This document shows positions 32,455 to 44,016 of a DNA stretch of 64,000 nt, one piece after another. The stretch's first letter is position 1, and each line of letters opens with the position of its first letter. The stretch lies in assembly GCA_039000515.1 (NCBI GenBank), contig JBCFYV010001001.1, positions 6,873,033 through 6,937,032 of the forward strand. Direction: 5' to 3'. Below the pieces are notes generated by a model. The model was not told the origin of the DNA. It worked only from the letters and a program-made list of their open reading frames with translations, and did no database searches. The stretch comes from Timema cristinae (lineage: Eukaryota > Arthropoda > Insecta > Phasmatodea > Timematidae). The position numbers and the translations under genes are program-made.

Positions 32455-32698
32455 TTTTAGCAACCTGTTTGGGTTGTACACGTATGTATTAATTACGCTA
32501 ATACGCTTGGGATTAGGGAGGTGGTATGTAAAAGAATTGTACCCACCTTTGTGTGGAGAGAGAGTAGGAAACCATTTAGGAAAAAATGCTAAACCTCAGT
32601 ACATCCAACCGGAATACGAACCCCAATCTCCCTGTCATCGTCAGTCTAGTCTTTTGCAATAGTGATGCTTAGACCATGTGGGCACTGAAGCAGGTCAG
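32455..32698 (-). mobile_element. SINE family 1 copy
   Basis: An inverted copy directly after the (TAG)n tract: tttgggttgtacacgtatg tail, gcttgggattagggaggtgg middle, B box (RC of gaatacgaacccc) and a head ending ctgaagcagg. Confidence 0.8.
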
Positions 32699-32984
32699 AC
32701 GGCTTAAAAGCTAACTTAAATCTAGAATATACACAACACCCAGCCCCCAGATATTAATCCATCACCAATGATAATCTTTGCGATCATTCCAGGAAATGAA
32801 CCCGACACTCTTAGGTTGGTGGGGAGACATGATACCAAGTAAGCTAAAGGATCGCACAATAAAAGTAATAACATAGTAAGATGCTATCAATGTTCACCGC
32901 ACAAAATGTTTGTGTTTCTAAAATGCTCTTCCAATGAAAATACGTAATTGTACTTTACAATAAACCAGTTTTTTTTGTTTTTTT

Positions 32985-33212
32985 TGCAGCACGTTCTACT
33001 ACTTATTTAGCGCATACACTTATGCGCTAACTACGCTAATTGACTAGGAATAAGGAAGGCTGATTTTATAGGAAGTGTACCCGCATTTGCGTGAAAAAAA
33101 AGACCCACATTACACCCGACTGGGATTCAAAACCCAATCTTCCTGTCATCAGCAGTGTAGTTTATTGCGATAGAAACACCTTATACCAAGTGGCCACTGA
33201 AGGGGATTAAAG
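32985..33212 (-). mobile_element. SINE family 1 copy
   Basis: Inverted: gcacgttctactacttattt tail, aataaggaaggctgatttta middle, B box (RC of gggattcaaaaccc) and a head near ccactgaagggg. It ends about 70 bp from exon 16. Confidence 0.8.
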
Positions 33213-33282
33213 CTAGTTGATTCCAGAATGTTCTGTGCACTCGAACCTACTCGTAAAAGAATGACCAAGAAAGATGTTTTAC

Positions 33283-33467
33283 CTCGTCCATATCGCTGAA
33301 AAGATAAAGCTGAAGTCCGTCAAGATTCAGTCGAATGCTTGTTTCTTTCCGCACCTGCTCGCTGTGATAAAAGAACGCTTGCAGCTTCTTCATGGCCGAG
33401 TCTTCCATCGGATTGGTTGGAGTCGGGGCTTCCAGCGGTGAACATATCCGAGAGACTAAGGGAACTT
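33283..33467 (-). CDS. VPS13: VPS13 exon 16
   Basis: A 185-bp exon with acceptor ttttgtttcag and donor GACGAG then gtaaaa. It encodes VPLVSRICSPLEAPTPTNP, then KKLQAFFYHSEQVRKETSIR and LDGLQLYLFSDMDE. It is joined in phase to exons 15 and 17. Confidence 0.93.
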
Positions 33468-33539
33468 CTGAAACAAAAGCGAACGTTAAAAGTACCCCTG
33501 GGTTTGAAAAAGCACTGAATTTTCCCGTGGTCTGAACAT

Positions 33540-33732
33540 ATGTAGGTCTACCAATTACTCTAATGTGCTACGGATAGGGAAATATTAATTTAAAGGTGTA
33601 ACCACATTTTCATGAATACAGAGTGGAAACCTGTTTAGGAAAAACCACCTTTAGTACACCCAAACCGGATTTGAACCCCGATCTTTCCGTCATTGGTAGT
33701 CAATTAGATCTCGAGTGTGACGCTTTAGATCA
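33540..33732 (-). mobile_element. SINE family 1 copy, cut by a hAT-like sequence
   Basis: An inverted copy whose head stops at gacgctttagatc, where a sequence starting aggggtctcaaactaacg and gggccgcatattgg (hAT-MITE-like) begins. The far end of that insertion was not located. Confidence 0.65.
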
Positions 33733-34079
33733 GGGGTCTCAAACTAACGACCCGTGGGCCGCATATTGGACCATACCCGCTTGTCAATAATGCCTTTATA
33801 TTAAAATACAGCCTGTATTCATATAAAGAGTTTAATTTTAGCACGTACATAATTTTTAATAATAAAAAACACTTAAAACTATTTCAAACTCTGCTATATT
33901 TTGTCATCACTTTAAATGTAATTGAGTAGAGGAGTTTGTACTAGGATAATTTAATAAATACTCCTTTGATTATTTCGTTAAACCACATAAACATTTGTAG
34001 AACAACAATTTTTAAATATTTTAAATGTACAGCACATATATGATTTTAAATTCTTAACATCAAATAGACAGTATAGACC

Positions 34080-34310
34080 TTGATCGGTAGTCAAACGGAT
34101 TAAACGTCAGACTCTTATGGTCTAGTTTACCAGTAATGGGGAGGTCATGTTCTAATTCCAGCCAGATGTACAAAGGATGTTTTTTCTTGGATTTATTCCC
34201 TAATTCCCTTAATTCAAATGTGGTTACATTTTTTCTCAGTTGTATCTTTCCTTACCCACTAGCGTGATCAAAATGTGCAAAGTACGGTCAGGTAGTAAGA
34301 AGCACTTCAA
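34080..34310 (+). mobile_element. SINE family 1 copy, diverged
   Basis: The head-like ccttgatcggtagtcaaacg and the B-box-like tgttctaattccagcc lead into a weak tail (gcaaagtacggtcaggtagt). Confidence 0.5.
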
Positions 34311-34319
34311 AAACAAAAG

Positions 34320-36370
34320 TATAGAATATATTGAGACAAACATGTTTCTAAGGACTGTGACTCGCAGCACACCCTGAGTTTGTGAATCCAGTCCTTCGAC
34401 TGGTTTGGGTTTGATGCCACTATTTTCTCAATACAAAATTCCCTGTATTTCCCAAATTTACCAGATAGAAACCCCATTTTTCTAGACACTTTATTTAGAG
34501 AGTAGTATAGAAGAATGAAATTTGACTTTCCATAAAATTGATTATCATTAAATCATACAATTGGTGTTTAGAAAAAGATAATTTGATCTTGGCGGGGAAA
34601 TATATGCAGTTGTCACACAACCTAATGTTTAAAAAAAAATTAAGTATGGATTGGGAGAGGAATAAAAGCAATTTAAGGTGATTATTTCTTCATTTTGATT
34701 TTTATTCAATAATTTAAGGTGATTATTTCTTCATTTTGATTTTTATTCTATACAAATGACTGCTATTTAACGATTACAGTTTCAAAATCTCAAATATTCC
34801 CGGATATTCTTTCTTTTTTGTGAAATTTCCTGTTTTTTTCTAGACACAAAACTTTACCTGTGTTTTCCTGGCTATCCCGGTTTCCCAGGTACGTGGAAAT
34901 CCTGCCACTGCCTAAGACTATGCGGCCACTGAGGCGGATATTGGCAGTATTTACCCTATTCTTCAGGGACACCATAATAAGATGACCTTATTCATAAAAT
35001 CAACCGTTTATAAATTGTATGTGACTACTCTCCTTTCTGACCCAGTCTAGCTGGAATCAGACCTTTCTGTTACCATAATATTAATATGGTCTATGTGCAC
35101 ACTATTGTCACATATGGAGGTCCTCCAACTTCATCGGAAGTCATTCTAATCGAAAGTTGTTTTCATTAAAGCTTTGCAACAATAACACCACTTCGTTCTT
35201 ATTGGTTGGACAGCTTTGTCAGGAAGGTTGCAGAGAAAAGTGGGAGAGAGCTCGAAGTAAGTAACTCTCGAAGAATTTATAGACCAAGCTCTCCCGAAAG
35301 TGCAATAAAAATTACTTTCTTCAGTTCTTCATTACTTTGTTCCTATTGGTTGAAGTGTATTATCATTTTGCACCAAGGGATGTTCAGGAGAAACACGGGA
35401 GGATGTTGAAAGAAAATTGCTCTTTAATAAATAATTTGTCAGACCAAACCTCAACAAAAAGTTCGATGAAAGTGACTCTCGATCAAAAACGACCTATAAA
35501 AAAGCTATATATAAACATGAAATATATATGCACATGATTTATGAAACACGTAGTAGGCACACACACACACACACCACACACACAATCACAACACACACAT
35601 ATATATTATATATACTGTTTCATAATTCATGTGCGAATCTCAGAGAGATTAGAGAGGGCTACAAAAGAGTGAATTGATGTAAGCAATCTGGTGGCGACAA
35701 CAGTTCTTCCTAAAAAAAAAAAAACTTTGAGAGAAGCCACAAGGGCGAGTATGTAACATATCAGTAATAACAGTGAAACAATATTGGCTCGTGGTATTGA
35801 CACCCCGTTACATGTGTAGTAAACAACGAATGTTTTACTGAAAGTCTGAAACATATGCTACGCACAACCTCTTATTTACAGCAGCACATAAGGATTACAA
35901 CAAGTTTTTATCAATTGTGTACAGCACATTCAACGCAGCCATTTCAAAGGCAAACAATATTTGCCTGAACCTGTTCAAAGATTCCCGGCATCGCCTCACA
36001 AGCCAATAGAACACCGCGATCAAGTCTTCTGCACTGACCACAGCAAATCCCACAGCACATTTTATAAACCAGTAATTTTATATTTCCCCATAGCAAGAAG
36101 TTCTTGGGAGTCAAGTCCGGGGATCAGGCAGGCCAAAGCCTGCTGCTTGCACGTGTTGATTACTTGATAAGGGTTGCGTGTTGTTCACCCACCCTGTGGT
36201 TTCTATCGCGTTTTTTTGGGGGGTGGAAGAAAAATTGTTTCCGCTACAAGTTTGTTTACATAATCCACTCTTTTTGTATTTCCCTGCCACCTTTCTTAGT
36301 TTCATACTTGGATTACGAAACACGGTGTATATATACACCCCTAGCCCTCCCTCCCGACAAGGTTCCATAC
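34320..36370. other. Intron 15-16, no gene seen
   Basis: This is AT-rich intron. A 45-bp stretch (attatttcttcattttgatt) is tandemly duplicated at 34680-34750, and an (AC)n tract lies at 35560-35600. Plus-strand frames near 35206-35537 and 36104-36498 have no recognisable domains; the second partly shadows exon 15. Confidence 0.55.
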
Positions 36371-36596
36371 CTATAAACATCCCCTCCGCGAGGTTGTCGC
36401 TCCACACGGCCAGCAGTGTTGCCAAGTCTCTCTGTCCCAGGTTTACCCTCGCATTCTCCATGCCTCCATCCACCTCAAAGAGCAACAGGTCTCTGTGAGG
36501 ATAGAAGGCTGGAGGCTGCTGGGAGCTCACCGTGTGATGGTACGCCACTGTCCTCTTCACGTCCAGCCGAACACTCATAGGTTCCAGAATGGGTTC
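36371..36596 (-). CDS. VPS13: VPS13 exon 15
   Basis: A 226-bp exon with donor TTTATAG then gtatgg. It encodes EPILEPMSVRLDVKRTVAYH, then MENARVNLGQRDLATLLAVW and DNLAEGMFI. ILEP.S followed by a basic strand is typical of the family. The acceptor (gccttgag) is weak, starts in phase 0, and does not match the phase 2 end of exon 14. An in-frame TGA at about 36605 blocks a longer start. Confidence 0.9.
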
Positions 36597-36655
36597 CTCA
36601 AGGCCATGTCATTGGTTATATTCGGCCTAAAACTAACGTACGTCATATCTATATA

Positions 36656-37560
36656 TAATAATAATAATATAATCGACTTTAATGGAGAATTTAAGGCTAT
36701 GCTTTCTTACACTTAACCAATCCAATTAAAATGAGTTTACAAAATAATATATATATTATTATTATTATTATTAGCACGGTTTACTTCGTTGGTTATACGC
36801 ACTTACGCTAATGTGTAATGGTAGGGTGATTGTGAGATGAAATGAAGGACCTACAGTTTAGCGTGGATCGAACCACGTGGCGCTGGCATTCACACATTCA
36901 CAGATATCTTGTCAGAGGTGTAGGAAGGTTTGGAAATAGATAATCTGTGCGGTACGAGGATTGACCGCGCAGCACAGAAGACGACACCTTACCCTAGACC
37001 ACAAGGTCACTGTAATAATTATATAAAAACACACAAAAAATGTATAAAAACTAGAGCTAAGATACACAAAGATTACTTAATCTGAGAACGCACGCACGCA
37101 CGAGCACACACATACACACACAAAAGAAAGTGTGATTATGACACACACACACACATGAAAGTGTGATTATGACACACACAAAAGAAAGTGTGATTATGAC
37201 ACACACAAGAAGGTGTGATTACGTCTCACACTCCTCAATCTCACGAATGAGCTTCCACACGCAGATTATTTGCGACTTTTCGCTTGAAACCATTAAATTC
37301 TAATTTCTTTACATCATTGGTTAGGGTATTCCATGAATGCGAAGCTGAAACAGTGAAAGAATTTTAGTAATGATTGGAATTATAGAGAGGAATGAATAAA
37401 GTTGAGTTTTCTTGTAGTGTTGAAATTATTAATAGAGATGAGTGAGCGTATACGTGAAGAAAGGTATTGAATGTACGGAGAGAGATAGAGAGAGGAGGAT
37501 ATCTCGTACCGGTGAAAACAGAGAATGGGGGTCGTATTACATTGTCACATTACTTTTATC
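36656..37560 (-). pseudogene. LINE 3' end with reverse-transcriptase C-terminus
   Basis: On the minus strand, codons at about 37254-37370 read FTVSASHSWNTLTNDVKK, then GFKRKVANNL and a stop. This is the usual C-terminal tail of CR1/RTE-like reverse transcriptases. Upstream codons are out of frame with stops. The 3' UTR continues to an ATT repeat near 36660 and is split by SINE family 2 at about 36752-37012. Confidence 0.7.
36752..37012 (-). mobile_element. SINE family 2 copy, inserted in a LINE tail
   Basis: An inverted copy with (TTA)n, a shortened tail (agcacggtttacttcgttgg), the shared body (tgtaatggtagggtgattgt) and a head with many single-base deletions. The deletions make it look like a low-quality or decayed copy of 18534-18854. 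Confidence 0.8.
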
Positions 37561-37599
37561 AAAGTTCTTTGGCAATATTTTTATTTTATAAAATAAATG

Positions 37600-37790
37600 T
37601 GACCGTATAATACCACACTAGAGCCTCAGTCTTTTATGGTCTAGTTCTTAGGGTGATGAGGGAGAGGGTGGGGGGTCGAATACAGGGTGAGTGTACTGAG
37701 ACTTTTCCCTCTAAGTTGCTTCCCACTTTATCTCCACGCAGATTTGCTTCATTTCCTTTAAATTGTAAGCTTTCACCCAATTAATATTTA
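37600..37790 (+). mobile_element. SINE family 1 fragment
   Basis: It shows agagcctcagtcttttatgg (head-like), gggtcgaatacaggg (B-box-like) and tctccacgcagatttg (body); the tail is lost. Confidence 0.5.
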
Positions 37791-38173
37791 GTTTCACTTA
37801 TCTTTATTCACCCTGATTTTGGTGGGAGGTCCGTTCTGGAAGGCTTATTTTGTAATACAAGCCTATTTCACACTAATATTTTATCCTATAAAAATTATAG
37901 CACACATTGTAACACTCTTAATGTACAATCACATTTTCATAATAGGATGAAAAACTATTAGATCTTCTATCGCATTTTTATACGTCAATTCATGTAACCT
38001 GAAACTGTCACTTTTAATATTTATTTTTACAAATACCTATAAATACCTGTGAATAAATAATATACCTGTAAATTATTATCATTACTATCCGCGAAATAAC
38101 ATGTTTGTATTTTTTTTTAAAGGGGACTTTCCTATGAAAATTGTAATGCGTGTCTGCCCTCCTGGTAGGTCAC

Positions 38174-38348
38174 CTGTATTTCAATGATCCGGCCAGTGTC
38201 ATGACGGCGCGAGACATCTGCACGAACTCTAGTCTGATGAGGATGTTGTCGATCACAGGAACGTCACTGGCTGGAGAACTGCCACTGTTCGAGTGAGACA
38301 CGTGCACTGAACTTACCTCCTTGAAGAAGTTCTCAACACTCAAATCCC
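38174..38348 (-). CDS. VPS13: VPS13 exon 14
   Basis: A 175-bp exon with acceptor caacatttcag and donor TACAG then gtgacc. It encodes DLSVENFFKEVSSVHVSHS, then VIDNILIRLEFVQMSRAVMT and LAGSLKY. The reading is open and family-like throughout. It ends in phase 2, whereas exon 15 needs phase 0; one missing base near its 3' end or an unseen micro-exon would explain this. Confidence 0.92.
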
Positions 38349-39104
38349 CTGAAATGTTGGGTCCAATATTTCTTAAAAAATTTCAAGAGTTTTTAAAGTT
38401 GTTGTTATTTAATGAGGTATTTTTTTTATGAATTATTCAAGATGCTTTTAATTATTATGGACACACCATGTTGACATTAATCAAACTAAATAATACATCT
38501 TATTTTATGAGTATAGACAGTGGATACTGAAGATGCAGAGTGAAATAATTTACTCAATACATTTTCTATTAATAAATGTATAAATTGCAGATAAGTTTTA
38601 TTATTCATTATATCTTGTTTAAATAAACATGTAGTTGTATAAATATTAATTGATTATACAATTAAACTAGCTACATATTTCATACATACATTTTAAATTT
38701 AAACAATTACTTTTCTTCTTAAAGTTTTGAAAGCGTATCTTCAATAATAATATTTGGGTTCCAATCACAAACTAAACATTGCCTACGGCTAAAACCTGAG
38801 CATATTAGTTATCTAAATAATGTTTCACATTCTTGGAAAACATGACAGTAAATAATATACATATAAACAGGTCGTGCACAACTAGTTTGTCTTTGATTTT
38901 TATTGATGGGCTTAACATTTAAGGGTTTTACATCCCATATTAAATACATTTTATTACAAACTATTAATTATTTTGAAGAGTTTTATACTTCCTTTGTTGG
39001 AATAATACAATTTTTTACTTAGTTTTGTAAGTCATAAACGGTTACTGTCCCAGTAAATCAAGAAAGTGATGATATTCGTAAATTGATATGACACCTAGAC
39101 AAAG

Positions 39105-39178
39105 GAACCATCGAGCTCGGGTCCCTTGACTCATTGCACCATTGCTCTACCACTGATATATCCTGGATTCATCCCATG
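39105..39178 (-). mobile_element. tRNA-like SINE head, family 3
   Basis: On the minus strand atcagtggtagagcaatggt (A box) and the degenerate B box near gacccgagctcg match the heads at 14795 and 21000. Confidence 0.45.
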
Positions 39179-39376
39179 CTCATGGTCATTCTTCACTATC
39201 ACTACATCCATCACTTAAAGATCATTTCCATCTTCTAAGCTTAGATACTTATGTACATTAATTGTACGTGCGTTAAATTTCTTCCAAGAGAATAGACATC
39301 AACTAAACAACAAAATCATGCTCTATCATGACCCCAAGAAGTAAAGTGGTGAATCATTGCTGGGATAGTTTCTCAC

Positions 39377-39620
39377 CCATGTTGACGATGATCAAGTTGG
39401 GTGAGGCAGTCTTCTGAGGTAACAGGAAGGTGGGGAAATGTAGTCCTAGAGAGAGATGAAGCTTGGTGCTCCAGCCTCTCAGTTGGGATATATGCTGCTC
39501 CACTGTGCGTTCAGCCAGGTTAAAGTAGTGAGGCACCAACCCGGGGGAATGAATGGCTCCAAGAAGATCTGGATAGACAATCGCAACATAATTCGTGAAG
39601 AGTGGAAACAACAGTTGATA
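39377..39620 (-). CDS. VPS13: VPS13 exon 13
   Basis: The exon ends at ATGG then gtgaga. It encodes DLLGAIHSPGLVPHYFNLAE, then KLHLSLGLHFPTFLLPQKTA and NLIIVNMG. LHFPTFLLPQ....LIIVNMGDL equals the PQ....VIADLG block of the family. The acceptor actcaag at 39621 keeps phase with exon 12 and adds about 17 residues. A stronger acceptor, tctatccag (exon start 39568), would not keep phase. The phase-consistent start is chosen. Confidence 0.85.
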
Positions 39621-39689
39621 CTTGAGTCATGGGGTTATATATGAACAACTTGGAGCAGTAATATGTTTACACTACTTACAACTAGTAAT

Positions 39690-39830
39690 TTCCAGCAAAG
39701 ATTCAAAGTAGTGAGGAGCACCAGACCTAGAGGAATGAAGGGCTCCAAGAAGATTTCAATAGACAATCACAAAAACACTCGTTAAGAGTGAAAATAACGG
39801 ATGATACTTGAGTCGTGTGGTTATATATTA
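39690..39830 (-). pseudogene. Decayed tandem copy of exon 13 5' part
   Basis: It matches 39510-39640 (shared gctccaagaagat, atagacaatc, gatacttgagtc, ggttatatat). The tatccag acceptor has become tattgaa and the frame from the other acceptor hits TGA, so it cannot serve as an exon. Confidence 0.8.
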
Positions 39831-40094
39831 AAGTGGGATGGAATATAATGTGAGTCTAGGTAAATAAATGTATATAGTTTCTTACATTAAACCTATTTGT
39901 AACTATGTCTCAATTTAAATTAGTTTGTCAAATTAGGTAAAAAGAATATTAATCTAAGATTATTAAATTTTGTTTTTAAACTTGACTATTAAAATCTCAG
40001 ATATACTACTTTTTAGCAAAGCATACCCCAAGTCCTTCAATTTTGTTACGTAAACCATGCTTCCAAAAGTATTTGGTAAAAGGTTTTGTACAAC

Positions 40095-40277
40095 CTGCAA
40101 GTCTACTAGAAGTTTGTACAAAAGTACGATGTGGAGCCTTCCAATGTGGAGTCTCAAACTTCCATCAGACTTGACGTCATCTTTATTGGATGGACCTAAG
40201 TTAGACTGAGAGTATAGCCTGGGACTGTGACGTACATACTTGAATTCAAACACCTTATCTTCTTCGATTGCCAGGAT
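40095..40277 (-). CDS. VPS13: VPS13 exon 12
   Basis: A 183-bp exon with acceptor ttattttcag and donor TTGCAG then gttgta, phase 0 at both ends. It encodes ILAIEEDKVFEFKYVRHSPR, then DGSLRLHIGRLHIVLLYKLL. The ILYKLL-type strand precedes the exon 13 block, as in other VPS13 proteins. The open frame runs on past the donor, so the 3' border rests on phase and family length. Confidence 0.88.
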
Positions 40278-40741
40278 CTGAAAATAATAAAACAGCTCCA
40301 TTATACGTAGTCTTAAGGCCTTAAGCAAGAACGAGAGTGATTAAAAGTGAAAGCTGAGTGAGAAGTGAAGTGGCATTGATTTGCTTGCTATTGACCCGTC
40401 TGCACGAACGTGCCCCATTAGATTGCGAATAAATGCCCCTTCCCTTCAATTTTACTCATCCTTTTTCTTGTGTACTGCTGTCTTTAATGAGTCTTACTCA
40501 CCAAGTAAGGCAACAATAGATTAAATGTAATACTATTCTAGTAGGTATATATTATATTTTATCTAACTATATTGTAAGTGTAAGTGACGTTCCTAATTTT
40601 AAGAGAAGAATCATCTAGAGCCAATTCTCCTGCCCCCAACCCTCACCCCTCCCCCCCAAAATAAATTAGATTCAGTGCGTTTTGGTACTCGTTGGAACTA
40701 GCATAAATATTTTATTTAAAATATATATATAAATTTATTTA

Positions 40742-40935
40742 GAACCACGTATTACTACCCGTTCGGGTTATACGCTTATAATATATTAATTATGCCAATG
40801 GGGTATGAATTAGAATGTATAAAAAATGTGTCTTCATTTTTAAGGAGGGTAGTATGGGAAGCCAACTAGGAAAAATTCACTCTCAATAGAACCGACAGGA
40901 ATTTGAGTCCCCGAAAACTATTCAAAGTGAGATTG
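40742..40935 (-). mobile_element. SINE family 1 copy, head degraded
   Basis: An inverted copy: accacgtattactacccgtt, atgccaatggggtatgaatt, aagggaggg-like body, then a weak B box. Confidence 0.65.
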
Positions 40936-41137
40936 TATCTAATCCACATGCCTACCTATGTGTTTATTCCAAATTCAAACGGTTGTATAATATGATATAT
41001 TATTGGTCAACTGGGGATTAGTGGAGGTGAACATCTCACAGCTACAGCACAAATTGTTCATAGGAAAAATCTTATCCGAGAGCTAGAAAAGTATTCATTC
41101 GTCGAGTCATGTGATATGCAACAAGCTCTTATTACCT

Positions 41138-41423
41138 GGTGACCTGGCGGTCTAGGGGTAAGGTATCAAACTTCTGTGCTGGCGGCCGGGGTTCAATCCT
41201 CGGTCCCGGCACAGATTTATCTGATTACCAAACCCTTCCTTCACTTCTGACAAGACATCTTGTGAATGTGGGGAATGCCAGGCCTCCACCGTGGTTCGGA
41301 TTCCACGTTAAACTGTAGGTCCTTCATTTCATCTCACAATCACCCTACCATTACACATTTAAGTGCGTATAACCCGAATGGGTAGTAAGACGCGGTGCTA
41401 ATAATAATAATAATAATAATAAT
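41138..41423 (+). mobile_element. SINE family 2, full length
   Basis: The tRNA-like head gtgacctggcggtctagggg and B box ggggttcaatcctc are present. The tail cccgaatgggtagtaagacg ends gcggtgct with (AAT)n. The 10-bp target duplication cttattacct lies at 41128-41137 and 41424-41433, perfect on both sides. Confidence 0.93.
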
Positions 41424-41521
41424 CTTATTACCTTGGCAACACTGAACGCCCCAACACTTATATATGATATGATATACATGATTGGTCTATAATTTGCATG
41501 TGTAAGATGTATCATATTTAC

Positions 41522-41635
41522 CTTAGGATATAGTGTCATATCTGACAGGTCATCAACACTGATCGTGGTGAGGTAGATCCTAAGAACCATCCGTTCGTTA
41601 GCTTTGAACAGACAGTCACTCTCCATGCCAGTCAC
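41522..41635 (-). CDS. VPS13: VPS13 exon 11
   Basis: A 114-bp exon with acceptor tttccccag and donor CCTAAG then gtaaat, phase 0 at both ends. It encodes VTGMESDCLFKANERMVLRI, then TTISVDDLSDMTLYPK. Joined to exon 12 it gives TLYPKILAIEEDKVF, the family pattern YPKI......F. Confidence 0.94.
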
Positions 41636-41999
41636 CTGGGGAAATAAAACATACCAGCTCTCATTTATCATAGTGGCTATTGGTTTTAATCAATATCAAT
41701 ATTCTAAAAATATCAATATTATTGACATTACTAATCTTGACTAGCTTAATTTATAAATCAGAAAAAGGTTCCTCAAGGCATAATGTTTGGATCGTTGAGC
41801 TGTATGGATGTGGAACATGACTATTGTTCCAACTGAAAGGAAAATATTACGGTAGAAGCATTTGGAATTTGGAAAATGTTGAAAATGCCATGGTGGTGAG
41901 GGTATCACATACATAAGTGCTAAGAAAAACAAATGAAAGTAAGTTTTGAAAAGGCATAGAGCAAAGAAGTGTTAACATTGGATGACATATACCTAGACA

Positions 42000-42140
42000 T
42001 GATCGTTTTATGAAGAGGTTAAAAGGTATGGAAGGTAGAAATGCAAGAGGGAGACCAAGACTGAAGACATGAATCAGATAGCGGATGATGTTAGCAGAAG
42101 AAGGAATAAAGATGTGAACATTTTTTGTCTAGGATATGCA
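42000..42140 (+). pseudogene. Possible LINE tail remnant
   Basis: The plus strand shows a fragment like RNARGRPRLKT between stops, resembling the Arg-rich G/RPR tail after the reverse transcriptase of non-LTR elements. Similar weak fragments are near 22350-22520 and 43080-43200. Confidence 0.35.
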
Positions 42141-42579
42141 ACATTTAAGAGCTGGAGCAGCTAAAACAAGATTGATCACAAAGAATCAACTACAATTGTT
42201 TGTAAAAATATATTTAGTATAAGGTGGCCAAGTAATTTAATGTTTCAAGTTATTCCCAAATGTTCAAGTTAGATTAAACAGAGATAGTGTGTTTTATCTG
42301 ACATTTAAAATTCATATAATTTACACATTTGTATGCATTTTCTATATCTAATCCTAGTTTCAAATAGGTTTTGAGTATTTTTTAAATCCTGTTCTTCAAC
42401 TTACCACCCGTTTGTGATATCTAAATCACTAATATTTATTTATTTAAATATATTTAAAAGCTCAATGATATATTTTTCTTCCTTATAAATACTAGCAGAC
42501 TATAACATGTCAGGTTTTCGTTTTTTATCACATTTAATACTTACCAAAAACTTATTAATCCACATATCCTGTTAGAAAA

Positions 42580-42706
42580 GTTGTACTAACCTTTATCTCC
42601 AGTTTAGTTTCACAGAGCTTCAGTTAAACCTTTCATAGACAAGGGGGGTAGCTAAACTTGGTGTCTTAAGGAGGTATCAATGAATCCTCTTCTCCTGATA
42701 TAAGAG
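42580..42706 (-). pseudogene. Decayed tandem copy of exon 10 3' half plus donor
   Basis: It aligns with 42706-42835: shared gttgtactaacc, ttatctccag, cacagagcttcagttaa, gctaaacttggtg and tctcctgata. The copied donor gttagtac is still present, but the copied coding part has a stop (taagacacc) and base changes. Confidence 0.85.
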
Positions 42707-42716
42707 TTGTACTAAC

Positions 42717-42903
42717 CCTTATCTCCAGGAACTCTAGTTCAGTGTCACAGAGCTTCAGTTTAATCTCTCCTAACCGAGTGGAATAACTAAACTTGGTGGC
42801 TCCAGGTGGTATTGGCGGATCCTTCTCTCCTGATAGAAGCCACAGAAGCGCGGTGGTTGGCATTGAGGGCAGAATCTTCAGCACCATATCTCTACTGCTG
42901 ATC
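42717..42903 (-). CDS. VPS13: VPS13 exon 10
   Basis: A 187-bp exon with acceptor tttatatcag and donor ATAAGG then gttagt. It encodes ISSRDMVLKILPSMPTTALL, then STRLGEIKLKLCDTELEFLE. It starts with the last base of a Lys codon and ends in phase 0, matching exons 9 and 11. Confidence 0.92.
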
Positions 42904-44016
42904 CTGATATAAACCAACATTATTATAACCATGTGATCTCCAAACAATTTCACATAACTTCTCTAAGTTTCGTTAGCAACTTTGAACAATTAAACAGTAA
43001 AATAAGCTTTAAATAAATTGTATGTGTTATGAAAGTCTATATTTTAAACTCCTACTTACAATAAGGAGACCTTGAAAATGATAGAAGCTGGTAACAGAAA
43101 GTGTGCGAATGAGAGTAGAGATTGAAGCAAATAAAGGAGAGAGATTGGTAGAAGAAGGTGGGGACATTTTACTAGACCTGCCCAGTCACAGGGTGTAAAC
43201 AGTTGATGATAATGAATGGATTATAAAGGTTTGTAGGTGCTCAGTGAAGGACTTATGATTTGCCTGCAAACTAAAAATTTGTCTACCTTGAAAGGTGGCC
43301 AGTTTATTTTAATGGATTACACCAGGATCCTGTCCTATTTGTTATACCATAATGTAACCATACAAGGTAATCTTTATATCTTTCGGGTTAAATGAAAATA
43401 CTAAATTCACAATCTACCTTCTTATTTACCAATTAATTCGTCATTCGGATAATCTTAAATCCACTAAAATTTATTTGGAAGCAACAAACTTTGTCTCGTA
43501 AGATAAATGGACAGGAGAAATATTCTACAGTCTAAAAATCATTCATAATAACTTCGAATATTCATACATATATCATCATCATCATATATCACTACCATAG
43601 TCATAAACAGAGGTTTTCAGGTAGTGGCCTGGTGGGTTTAGTAAAATTCCCCCATCTTCCTGTTTCCTTCCACTACTATTTCTCCTTTAATCGCCTCTAT
43701 GCTTCTCCTCTTACTTGCACACTTCTGTTATATTCCTTCCATCTCTTGTTGGTCTCTTTTTCCTACATTATTCCTCTCCATCATTCTCCTTTAGATAAAT
43801 TTCTTTTGCAATTTATATTTACCACCTATTTGAATTAAATATAGATATATCAAACAGATGACTAATATAAAACATGTCTAATATATAATGTTTTACCAGA
43901 ACCTCCATTGCTTTGTATGAATAGAGAGTGTTGCATAATTATCTGCAAAAGGTCATTCCCAATTCAGGTTACAAGAGTAAACGTTTGTCAAACGAATCAG
44001 CCTAAACCTCACGTAC

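Noticed and set aside
36752..37012. A separate RNA gene from the conserved tRNA-like head
   Set aside because: It is a decayed SINE family 2 copy inserted in a LINE tail.
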